Positions 1 through 7,909 of a DNA stretch of 14,674 nt are shown in pieces. The translations under genes were made by a program, and so were the position numbers. Under the pieces are notes generated by a model. The model was not told the DNA's origin, made no database searches, and saw nothing but the letters and a program-made list of their open reading frames with translations. Origin of the DNA: Bacteroidales bacterium (GTDB lineage Bacteria > Bacteroidota > Bacteroidia > Bacteroidales > FEN-979); assembly GCA_023231065.1 (NCBI GenBank), contig JALNWE010000071.1:1-14674 (forward strand), read 5' to 3'. Within the stretch, counting starts at the first letter, position 1, and each line of letters opens with the position of its first letter.

Positions 1-809
1 CCCAGATCGGGAATGAAATCATTGGCGGAATGCTGTGGCCTGACGGCAGCACATCAAACTGGGGACAATTAGCCCGGTTGCTCAATAAAGGCTATGATGC
101 TACCAAAGCCGTTGATAGTTCAATAAAAGTAGTGATCCATATTGATCAGGGAAATGATAACGGCCGGTGCCGGTATTTTTTTGATAATGCCCGGAATAAC
201 AATGTCCGGTATGATATCATCGGTTTATCCTATTATCCTTACTATCTTGGAACCGATTATACAGTCACCATCGAAAATCTGGGAAACAATCTCATTGATA
301 TGAACTCCCGGTATGGTAAAGAAGTGATGGTCGTTGAGACAGGCGGAAACTATACCAAGGCACAAAACACTTATGATATGTTGGTTGCTGTCCTGAATAA
401 GGTCAACGCTGTTCCAGGAAATAAGGGCCTGGGGGTAATCTACTGGGAACCGGAAGGTGAAAAAAGCTGGAGTGGATACCAGCTAAGTTGCTGGGACTCT
501 AATAAAAAGCCAACTTTCGCGCTGAATGCCTTTTTAGCGGCGCCAACCGGAATCAACACAATAAAGGACAAATCAGGGTTCAGGATCTATCCCAATCCTG
601 CTCCCGGTGGATTGATCCACATTGATCTCCACGAAATGCAAACGGCATTCGTATTGAGGATCTTTGACCTTACCGGAAAATTAATGCGGGAAAAGACCCT
701 GAATGAACCTTTTGACACTTCTGTAAACTGTGACCTTCTACCGAGCCTATATCTGGTTAATATTGAATCCGGATCCATAAAAACAACCGGGAAATTAGTG
801 GTAAATTGA
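1..809 (+). CDS. GH53 arabinogalactan endo-beta-1,4-galactanase, C-terminal part, type IX secreted (5' end outside window)
   Basis: This is the 3' part of a secreted glycosidase that should cleave beta-1,4-galactan or arabinogalactan side chains of pectin. The frame is open from the window edge (first full codon at base 3), so the ATG at 30 is internal. The first codons read QIGNEIIGGMLWP, the GH53 acid/base motif, with the catalytic Glu at bases 15-17. The second catalytic Glu lies in VVETGG (Glu codon 336-338), and VIYWEPEG is the GH53 motif near the barrel end. After the barrel, a type A sorting domain starts at about base 580 (FRIYPNPAPGG) and runs to the stop. The missing 5' part should hold the signal peptide and the first half of the barrel. 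It converges on the next minus-strand gene with 39 bases between stops. Family assignment rests on motifs and their order and is firm; the exact galactan substrate is inferred. Confidence 0.9.
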   Translation, partial: QIGNEIIGGMLWPDGSTSNWGQLARLLNKGYDATKAVDSSIKVVIHIDQGNDNGRCRYFFDNARNNNVRYDIIGLSYYPYYLGTDYTVTIENLGNNLIDMNSRYGKEVMVVETGGNYTKAQNTYDMLVAVLNKVNAVPGNKGLGVIYWEPEGEKSWSGYQLSCWDSNKKPTFALNAFLAAPTGINTIKDKSGFRIYPNPAPGGLIHIDLHEMQTAFVLRIFDLTGKLMREKTLNEPFDTSVNCDLLPSLYLVNIESGSIKTTGKLVVN

Positions 810-848
810 ATGATTTCCAGATAAAATTATATCCGGTTTTAAGAAGAC

Positions 849-2738
849 TTAGTCAACCACAATCTTTTTTACTTCAACCATTTTACTGTTCGTAAGTTTC
901 AGGATATAAATTCCTTTTGCAAAACTGGTGAGATCTAATTGGGTTTTTCCTGAAAATGGCAGTCTGCTTATTATTTCCTGATTATTTATATTATACAGGG
1001 AGAGGATGCCTTCATTACCAGCTTGTGAGGGTTCAATGGTAAGATTATTTCTCACCGGGTTGGGATAGACCAGTACGTTTCGATTGACAAATGATCCCGG
1101 ACTTTTTTTTATTTCTGTCATGAGATCGTTGGGATTAGCGACCAGAGGCTTCAACAGGCCATTGCAAAACTGGTTGGCGGTTGTAATATAAGCATGAAAA
1201 TATCCGCCCGAATCAACAAGGACGCCAGGAAGCAATTGTATGTTTTGACCCGCTATCAGGATCAGGTTGCCACCGTTCAAAACATTGACATTTGTCCCTT
1301 CACCGGCTACCCGGATTGTCTGATGTGCATCATAGCACTGGTTTTGCCCATTTTCAACGGTCAGGTCCTGGACAATCCGCGTTCCCGGGATACAGTATCC
1401 TTCAGGAAGGGTAATTTCCGGGATATTGCATAACCGCATCAGGAGCGAATCCCTACCCTGACCTTCCGGTACCATGGCCATATAATCCATAGCAATATTG
1501 GCATCCAGTTGACTGTAAGTGTTTTCCGTTTTTGTTATCCAAGTATCGGCGTTCATTTCAGGAGCGGCCACATACCGGCCATTCCAGCTCAGGTTGATCA
1601 TGGAAGATTGGTTCCCGATTCCATTAAAAGAAGCATTTTCAACTCCGGTCGCGGTTATGGATTTGATGGTCGCACCTGCATCAACCATCAGGGTTGCATT
1701 ATAAAACCGGTAATCGGAAGGGACATTACCGGTGAAGGTAATTTCCAGTATGGTATCATTTACCGCGGTTTGAACCGTCAGAAAATCTTTGAGTAGCAGA
1801 TATTCCAGAATTTCCTCTTCAGTAGCCATCCACACATTGTCCAGTCCGTTTTTGCCATAAGTGTCGGCTATATACCGCATGTGATTTTTAAAAACCGGAA
1901 AAGTATATCCATATTGCCCATTGGTAAGATAATGGGTAAAAACGACGCCCCAACGATGCGCTCCATTGATACTGGCAGCCGCCATGGCATCCACTATGTC
2001 GGAAAGATTGATTGTACCGTAAAGATTCGTTCGCCCCATTTTAATATCGGTATGGTTCCAGGGTGACATGACATTGAAACTGGGTTTCCCGAAATTGTAA
2101 CCCTCCCGGTAACAGACAAGGTATCCCAGGTCGAATGCAGGCTGGGAATAGCTTTCTTTCCCGTTGGGGTTGGCAAACACGCGCATATCGGGTCCTCCTG
2201 GACATGCGCCCAACATTTTTAACTTTACATAACTATGGTTCCGGGCAATATCATAAGAAAGGCTATCAGGAACATTTGAAGTCAGCCCATGGTTCACAAC
2301 GCCCCACCCCTGCTGGTACATTTCGATCAGTTCAGGCCAGGTGACGTTGATGGGAGCATAGGTACTGTTTGGATCATGGCCATCTACCAACACCCCTCCC
2401 GGAGTAAAAAAAGAAAAAAGAGCAGAACTCATTTTAAATTTAATATCATTTCCACATCCATCGGTGTAAACCAGGCCAGGGTAAGTGGAATCGGGGCCCA
2501 CCCCTCCATGTAAGTAAGGATAACCATGTGAATAAATGTCTTTTTTACCATCATCCACCTCGAAGCTAAAGGCAAAATCTTTATTGTACCTCAGGGGAGC
2601 CTTAGATACGCTATAAGTGGAGGGAGCAGACGCAAAAGTGATCGTTATTTTAATATTTTGCAAACTGTCGGTCTGATTCGCCTGCAATGGCAGGAAACCG
2701 ATCAGGAAAAACAAACAAAACATCAATTTGGGTTTCAT
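849..2738 (-). CDS. NodB-like polysaccharide deacetylase-fold protein with C-terminal T9SS sorting domain
   Basis: A 629-residue exported protein. I chose the ATG at 2738 over the upstream one at 2792 because it begins directly with a signal peptide (MKPKLMFCLFFLIGFLPLQA). Residues about 50-320 look like the NodB/polysaccharide deacetylase fold: FSFEVDDG (Asp62-Asp63) matches the TFDDG motif, VVNHGLTSN (His150) matches the metal-His motif, and GVVFTHY (His269) matches the last catalytic His motif. The second His of the usual HxxxH is Ser154, so metal binding or activity may be changed. Residues about 450-525 form a beta-rich stretch (NGGNLILIAGQNIQLLPG) seen in Bacteroidetes secreted proteins just before the sorting domain. 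Residues about 555-629 are a type A sorting domain beginning VLVYPNP. It lies 72 bases downstream of the protease gene on the same strand, and I see no clear promoter in that gap, so the two may be cotranscribed. The natural substrate is unknown. Confidence 0.75.
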   Translation of the reverse strand: MKPKLMFCLFFLIGFLPLQANQTDSLQNIKITITFASAPSTYSVSKAPLRYNKDFAFSFEVDDGKKDIYSHGYPYLHGGVGPDSTYPGLVYTDGCGNDIKFKMSSALFSFFTPGGVLVDGHDPNSTYAPINVTWPELIEMYQQGWGVVNHGLTSNVPDSLSYDIARNHSYVKLKMLGACPGGPDMRVFANPNGKESYSQPAFDLGYLVCYREGYNFGKPSFNVMSPWNHTDIKMGRTNLYGTINLSDIVDAMAAASINGAHRWGVVFTHYLTNGQYGYTFPVFKNHMRYIADTYGKNGLDNVWMATEEEILEYLLLKDFLTVQTAVNDTILEITFTGNVPSDYRFYNATLMVDAGATIKSITATGVENASFNGIGNQSSMINLSWNGRYVAAPEMNADTWITKTENTYSQLDANIAMDYMAMVPEGQGRDSLLMRLCNIPEITLPEGYCIPGTRIVQDLTVENGQNQCYDAHQTIRVAGEGTNVNVLNGGNLILIAGQNIQLLPGVLVDSGGYFHAYITTANQFCNGLLKPLVANPNDLMTEIKKSPGSFVNRNVLVYPNPVRNNLTIEPSQAGNEGILSLYNINNQEIISRLPFSGKTQLDLTSFAKGIYILKLTNSKMVEVKKIVVD

Positions 2739-2810
2739 TGTGATATTTTTCGGTCTCAGATTGATCTTTGACTGGTAATACAACAATGCCAAAATGTTCC
2801 ATACCCGACC

Positions 2811-5800
2811 TCACCGACGGATCATGATCTTCTTTGCAATTGCATTTTCACCATCATTCAGGATTAAAGTATAAATTCCATCCGGGCGATCTGTCAGGTT
2901 CAATACTTTAATCTGAGATTCTGTTGTCTGGATGTTCCGTTCTTCATAAACGGTAACACCCAATGCGTTGATGACCTTCATCGAATTAAACATCTTAGGC
3001 TTGTCGAAATAGAGGTAGAATTTCCCGTTATTCGGGTTTGGATAAAGAATAACTTCTTCTTCATTATGGATATTCAAACCGTTGGTTGATTTAACCATCC
3101 CCCCGGATAATTCCGGCATGAAATTATCCCCGTCAAAACCTGTAAATTCAATGGCAGTTGGATTATCATAAAACGAAAGTGGCGATTCTCCGTTTGATAA
3201 AACCTGGAAATGAAGGTTGCATAAAATACCTTCAGGAATGGTTATTCCTTTTGTAATGGCAGACCATACAAAGGTGATGGCGCCAGGAGCAGGAGTCCCT
3301 GTAGTTACCTCTTCTATACCAGGCATCCAGTTGGTAATATCTTTCAGTTTCAGCTTTTGGGCATTGTAGTGAAGCGAAAACTGAAACGCACCAAGATCTT
3401 CAATATCAGCAATTTGTATAGGTACGAGAATTTCCTGTTTCGTTGTACTAACCGATCCAAGGGTAAGTGTTCCCCGTGTCGGGATAACCAATTTAGAAGC
3501 TGATGGAGTGTAAGATCCATTGGCATCGCCATAAATAATACCATTGAAATCCTCGATCATGTTGCCGGCGCCGACTATAAAAGGATCAGGGTCGAAAAGC
3601 CAGTCGCCCGATGCGAATGAATTGGTAATATTGGCGATCCGCTTTTGGATTAAAAGTACATCGGCGGCTGTCAGGGTACCTGATAAATTGACATCACCCG
3701 AGGCAAGATGGATCCCGTTGAGATATGAAATATTGGCAATATGTTTGCGGTAAAGCAGCATATCAGCGGCCGTAACGCCATCCCATGGCTTAACCGTGGT
3801 AACCCCGAAGGTGTAATTTCCCGGTGGGACAGAGGTGAAAATATAGTTACCGGAAGCGCTTGTAGTAGTTGTGTGTATGGCTGTTCCCTCCTGGTCCAGA
3901 AGTGTAATGGTTACCCCGCTTAAAGGGGTATTGACACTGTTGGCATAGGTGATCGTCCCGGAAACGTTAACTCCGGTTTCGGTTGTGGCTGGAAGGACGA
4001 TATAATCAACCCATGCACAGTCGCTCCCATTAGACGTATTGCTATCTTTTGAATATCCCCATGTGAAAGTATGGTTCCCGGCTGGAATATAAAAAGCAGC
4101 CCGGATCCAGGGTGTTTCACCGGCCCACTGGGCAACATTATTTCCATCAATATAGAATTTCAGATAATCATAACCTGCTTCCGAAGAAGTTTTCAGATAG
4201 AACGAAATAGTATCGGGAATTGCTACTTCTCTTTGAAGTATCAGCGCGGATGTCTGGTTAGCGGCGATCGCCCCTGACTTCGCTGAATAGATTCCTTCGT
4301 AAGGCTGGATATTGGATATCACCCAGGGCGAATTACCGCTAAAAACCCATGGAAATTGTGTAAAATCACCGGATTCGAAATCTTCCACCACCAAACCGAT
4401 CTTAGGGGTAAAAGTCTTTTGGGCATGATATAATCCGCTTTCGACAGTATAAAGAAATTCCACGGGTGTGTTCAAAGGAGCATCCGGACTTACAGTTACC
4501 GTAAACTGGGCGTTGACCGTTTCACCAACCGCGATGGGACCAAGATTGTTGGACCCCTGACCGATGGTGATATAAGGGCTTGAACAGGAAAGGTTACCAA
4601 CTGTATTATCAGCAACATATCCACCCGAATTGGTGGTTGCGATAAGCAAATCGGCAGTTTCGCCCGGATCCAGGATCCCGTTACCGTTTCCATCACCGGA
4701 ACCATCCACAACTATCATCCCTCCTACAGTGAATGCAGGAGCATAAGGTTTGATCGCGAAGGGACTTGTCCAGGTCAGGTTGCCATCGGTAGCAGCAACT
4801 GTAAACAGGATATCCGTTCCGTTCGGAATGTCCATGGTTGCCTCAATAGAGAAGGCGTCAATTATGGTGACAAGCCCGCCAGGTGTGAAATTCCCGAAAT
4901 AGGCAGTTGAATCGATCAAATTTATATAGGGTGATTGACAGGATAAAGTCACCATGACGTTCGAAGCTGGTTGATCCCCTATATTTGCCAATGTTATATT
5001 CAACGGGGCGGTTTCGCCGGTTTCCAGTTTTCCATTTGCATCATGCACGTCAACAGATTGAAACACCACCCAGGGTTGATTGATGGATACTGAAACAGGA
5101 ATATCAAGCGATTGGTTCCAGACCCGCGACCCACTCCGGGCTTGAAGGTTAAGCCTGACAGGATAATCAGCTGGGAGGCGCCCTGTCAGCATAAAGTTGA
5201 AAACTGGTTCAAGAATTATCGGTTCCCCGGGATTAAGGATTGTCACCATAATCAGACTGTCTGTGACAACACAAGAACTGTCAGTGGACGACAGATGGAC
5301 CTCCAAATCCCCTATTGCGGTCTGCCCAGTGTTTTCCAGGGTCAACTTCAATTGTGCAGGTATCCCGTACTGAAACCGGTTATCTTCTCCGCAAATCACG
5401 TCCTCTGTCATCATTAAACCGACAGATAAAGCCAGCATCCGGTTGTCGGTCAGGTTTTCTTCATCGGTCACTACAACCGGTATGGAATATATTTGCGTTG
5501 AATCAATATCTGTGACCGCTAATAATCCTTCCTTCGTCAAATGTATCCCTTTCGGTTTCGGGGAGGCCAGGTACCTGACTGCATTGCCAGATAAGGTATC
5601 AGCGCGCCATTGTGCCTGGATATCAAAATCCTGCACATCGCCCTTGGAGATTCCCGTGTAAATCGTCGGTAAAATCGGGGCGGTATTCATAGTACCGTAC
5701 CGGAACTCAAAACGTCCGTCAGGATAAAGTATGACCGCGAAATTGTTGTTCGAAATCGACTCGTGATATATTACCGAAGTTTTCCACCAGATTATGGCTT

Positions 5801-7667
5801 TGTCTTCCCAGGCCTGATAAAATACGCCGTCGTTCTTCGACTGGACATAGGTATATTGCTGCGAAAATGCAGGGCTCATCAACGCGAACATCCGCATCAT
5901 CGCCAGTTCATCCGTGATATACGGCGCCGGCAGATCCTGTGGCCCAAATGATACAAATCCGTTAAAGTTTATGTAAATACTGTCGTGCATCGTCCCGTAC
6001 CAGGGGAAGGAAAAAGGTAGCGCTTTAACCGTATAAGGCCGCAGATCGCTAATCTTCGTCAGCTTTGTCCCCGTATTCGCTGGAAGGGCCGCCGAGAAGG
6101 GTTGTTTTGCATAATTCTCACGCAATGACCAGGTGTAGGGAACAGTTCCCTGCTCAGCCTGAAGTTGTTGCTCGTAATGCTGACCAGGAATATAGGGCGG
6201 TAAACTTTCCGTGGTTATCTGTACTTTGGATGTACCGGCTGTAACCATGGCGGAAACCAGTGTCAGGTTATTATCCAGGATTGCTACCGGTGTTGAGGTG
6301 GCAACAAATTCCTCCTGCCCCTGCGCGTAACTGATGAACGACGCTTCTTCGATTGTTCCTGTCCCGCTGTGGTCCGCATCCCTTTCTTCTACCCCTAAAA
6401 ATATTTTTGCCTGCCCGTTTCCCGGAAACCAGTTCAGCAAGGGTGTAATATCCAGTCCCAATTCCACTGCCTTCGATCCCGGACCATAATCAAAACCATT
6501 CATTACATGGTCGCCTCCCTGAAAATTAACAATCGGGAACGACATCGTGTGTTCGGGAAATTGGGAGGCTGGCGTGGAGCTTACTCCCGCTATCAGCCGG
6601 ATACGTTGCCTTTTATTGTAATTAATCTTTACTTTCATGGTAAGAATTGGATGATATCCGGTATCAGCTTCCACCACGTAAACCCGGTTGTTCCATACCC
6701 CTCCATCTTCAAAATTACTCCCCATGGCACGATAAAGCACGTATGCAGAGCCATCATTGCCCCACCATGTTCCCCATGAGTTGGCAAATTTAAATCCCCC
6801 GATCTCCCAATCCCGTACATCGACAATCCCATCATTATTGATATCAATGTTATTGGTGTATAGTCCGTCACCGTTAATATCATAACGAATTGAATCATTG
6901 TAACCTACGATGCATAATCCGTGATCAGGCAAGGAATACCACCATCGTTGGACGGATTTTCCGGCTTCAGGTGTCCCTGGTGGAAGGGTCCCGAAATCAA
7001 ACGCACTTTCGGTAGTAAAACAGGCTATGCCACCCACAGCCGAACCATCCAGATGGTCATAAAGGTAATTGCGTAAAGTATTGACCCCGGTGGCGCTGTT
7101 GATTTGGATGGCGGATACTTTTTTCAAACGATGGAACATGGCTTCGTAATATTTGTCGTAACCCGTTTTCCATCCGAGATATGAACCGGCAGTGTCCGAT
7201 CCAAAATAATCATTGGTCATGTGTCCCTGCTGCCTGATCACATCAAAGCTATGCAGGAAATTGACACCTATATACTGACCTCCTTCATTTAAAAAGTTCC
7301 AGGTATAGTGCGCCCCGAAACGATTTTCCCAATACCATCCCGGCGTATTCCTCAACCGGTTGTACTCATAGCCAAAAGTATAGGCCACACCGGCATATTG
7401 CTGACAACTGTAAAACTGGCATTGATCTAAATATCCGGGCCAGAATTCATTGGTTGTATTATCAACAGAGGATGGTAAATCCGTCCTAAGCTTCGATGCC
7501 GGAACTTCCAAAACCGGTATCCGCATAGCCGTCAGAGAGTCATATACCCTGGTCGAATAAGGATAGACGACATTGAACCGCCGTTCGTGTTTATCCTGGG
7601 CAATGCCAGATAATACAATGAAAAACAGAGCGTTAAAAATTATTATCCGAAATACAGAACGATTCAT
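2811..7667 (-). CDS. Papain-family (C1) cysteine protease, multidomain, with dockerin-like, cohesin-like and T9SS sorting domains
   Basis: A 1618-residue secreted protease. A signal peptide ends near SGIAQ (residues 20-24). The papain fold covers about 70-335: Gln82 and Cys88 have the papain six-residue spacing, His249 sits in PDHGLCIVGYN, and Asn296 in FANSWGTWWGNDG, so the catalytic set is complete. Only about 60 residues precede Gln82 after the signal, so there is no long classical propeptide. Next come an Ig-like segment (488-515), a beta-sandwich (about 540-700), two related NEW3/CARDB-like domains (about 860-970 and 980-1090, both with GETA motifs), a lectin-like jelly-roll (about 1092-1228, starting VVEDFESGDFTQFPW), a carboxypeptidase-regulatory/CNA-B-like domain (1232-1291), dockerin-like repeats (1292-1362), a cohesin-like domain (1398-1525) and a type A sorting domain (from about 1538, ILYPNPNNGKF). 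The export route follows from the sorting domain. Protein substrate and physiological role are unknown. Confidence 0.88.
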   Translation of the reverse strand: MNRSVFRIIIFNALFFIVLSGIAQDKHERRFNVVYPYSTRVYDSLTAMRIPVLEVPASKLRTDLPSSVDNTTNEFWPGYLDQCQFYSCQQYAGVAYTFGYEYNRLRNTPGWYWENRFGAHYTWNFLNEGGQYIGVNFLHSFDVIRQQGHMTNDYFGSDTAGSYLGWKTGYDKYYEAMFHRLKKVSAIQINSATGVNTLRNYLYDHLDGSAVGGIACFTTESAFDFGTLPPGTPEAGKSVQRWWYSLPDHGLCIVGYNDSIRYDINGDGLYTNNIDINNDGIVDVRDWEIGGFKFANSWGTWWGNDGSAYVLYRAMGSNFEDGGVWNNRVYVVEADTGYHPILTMKVKINYNKRQRIRLIAGVSSTPASQFPEHTMSFPIVNFQGGDHVMNGFDYGPGSKAVELGLDITPLLNWFPGNGQAKIFLGVEERDADHSGTGTIEEASFISYAQGQEEFVATSTPVAILDNNLTLVSAMVTAGTSKVQITTESLPPYIPGQHYEQQLQAEQGTVPYTWSLRENYAKQPFSAALPANTGTKLTKISDLRPYTVKALPFSFPWYGTMHDSIYINFNGFVSFGPQDLPAPYITDELAMMRMFALMSPAFSQQYTYVQSKNDGVFYQAWEDKAIIWWKTSVIYHESISNNNFAVILYPDGRFEFRYGTMNTAPILPTIYTGISKGDVQDFDIQAQWRADTLSGNAVRYLASPKPKGIHLTKEGLLAVTDIDSTQIYSIPVVVTDEENLTDNRMLALSVGLMMTEDVICGEDNRFQYGIPAQLKLTLENTGQTAIGDLEVHLSSTDSSCVVTDSLIMVTILNPGEPIILEPVFNFMLTGRLPADYPVRLNLQARSGSRVWNQSLDIPVSVSINQPWVVFQSVDVHDANGKLETGETAPLNITLANIGDQPASNVMVTLSCQSPYINLIDSTAYFGNFTPGGLVTIIDAFSIEATMDIPNGTDILFTVAATDGNLTWTSPFAIKPYAPAFTVGGMIVVDGSGDGNGNGILDPGETADLLIATTNSGGYVADNTVGNLSCSSPYITIGQGSNNLGPIAVGETVNAQFTVTVSPDAPLNTPVEFLYTVESGLYHAQKTFTPKIGLVVEDFESGDFTQFPWVFSGNSPWVISNIQPYEGIYSAKSGAIAANQTSALILQREVAIPDTISFYLKTSSEAGYDYLKFYIDGNNVAQWAGETPWIRAAFYIPAGNHTFTWGYSKDSNTSNGSDCAWVDYIVLPATTETGVNVSGTITYANSVNTPLSGVTITLLDQEGTAIHTTTTSASGNYIFTSVPPGNYTFGVTTVKPWDGVTAADMLLYRKHIANISYLNGIHLASGDVNLSGTLTAADVLLIQKRIANITNSFASGDWLFDPDPFIVGAGNMIEDFNGIIYGDANGSYTPSASKLVIPTRGTLTLGSVSTTKQEILVPIQIADIEDLGAFQFSLHYNAQKLKLKDITNWMPGIEEVTTGTPAPGAITFVWSAITKGITIPEGILCNLHFQVLSNGESPLSFYDNPTAIEFTGFDGDNFMPELSGGMVKSTNGLNIHNEEEVILYPNPNNGKFYLYFDKPKMFNSMKVINALGVTVYEERNIQTTESQIKVLNLTDRPDGIYTLILNDGENAIAKKIMIRR
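3093..3476 (-). other. Cohesin-like beta-sandwich (residues about 1398-1525)
   Basis: The order of motifs fits the cohesin family: an early strand with EILVPIQIADIEDLGAFQFS, then LHYNAQKLKLKDI, then GAITFVWSA and a late ILCNLHFQVL strand. These correspond to the usual V-P-V, G-hydrophobic-F, and L-hydrophobic-F positions. It follows the dockerin-like segment and precedes the sorting domain. Assignment is by pattern recognition only. Confidence 0.65.
3582..3794 (-). other. Dockerin type I-like segment (residues about 1292-1362)
   Basis: The second half contains GDVNLSGTLTAADVLLIQKR, whose Asp1325, Asn1327, Ser1329, Thr1333 and Asp1336 fit positions 1, 3, 5, 9 and 12 of a dockerin calcium loop, followed by the expected helix. 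The first half (WDGVTAADMLLYRKHIANI) keeps the helix but has a shortened loop. This two-repeat form is common next to CNA-B-like domains in Bacteroidetes secreted proteins. Whether it binds a cohesin is unknown. Confidence 0.7.
6663..7460 (-). other. Papain-like catalytic domain of the protease (residues about 70-335)
   Basis: The domain holds the oxyanion-hole Gln82, nucleophile Cys88 (motif DQCQFYSCQQYA), His249 and Asn296 followed by SWGTWWG. An extra segment, residues 261-290, is inserted between the catalytic His and Asn and carries Asp/Asn-rich loops like calcium sites. Boundaries are estimates from motif positions. Confidence 0.8.
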
Positions 7668-7733
7668 AGGAAATAATTATTGAAGATTAGTTATAGATAA
7701 GACAGAAAAAAAGGCCATGAGTTGCATTGGATA

Positions 7734-7741
7734 CAAAAGTA
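7734..7741 (-). promoter_or_regulatory. Bacteroidetes -7 element upstream of the protease gene
   Basis: On the minus strand this reads TACTTTTG, a full match to the Bacteroidetes -7 consensus TAnnTTTG, 66 bases upstream of the protease ATG. I see no TTG at the expected distance upstream; that stretch is mainly a T-tract followed by mixed sequence. The -7 element is identical to the one used by the divergent + strand cluster. Confidence 0.4.
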
Positions 7742-7840
7742 TCAAAAAAAAAAATATGATGAAATGGATAACGGATAATCCCGGATTTTGATAATATTGA
7801 CCCGGTTTCGTCGAGTTTATATCCCATATTAACTAATTTT

Positions 7841-7871
7841 TTTTGCCATGTTCCGGAGGGTCGTACTTTTG
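7841..7871 (+). promoter_or_regulatory. Bacteroidetes-type promoter (-33 TTTTG, -7 TACTTTTG) for the terpenoid-like cluster
   Basis: TTTTG at 7841-7845 and TACTTTTG at 7864-7871 are separated by 18 bases, matching the Bacteroidetes primary sigma factor pattern (TTTG and TAnnTTTG). Transcription would start near 7876-7880, leaving a leader of about 30 bases to the ATG at 7910. The leader ends in an A-rich stretch just before the ATG, as is typical for translation starts in this phylum. No comparable promoter is seen in the gaps inside the cluster. Confidence 0.65.
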
Positions 7872-7909
7872 CATGGAAATAATGTTGCACCAGATAAAAC
7901 AGATAAAAA

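Noticed and set aside
780..840. Possible bidirectional terminator between the convergent GH53 and NodB-like genes (AACCGG near 785 and CCGGTT near 833)
   Set aside because: Six-base arms separated by a loop of about 40 bases and no strong T-run next to the stem.
2739..2792. Longer N-terminus of the NodB-like protein from the ATG at 2792
   Set aside because: It would put 18 polar residues before an otherwise ideal signal peptide beginning at 2738.
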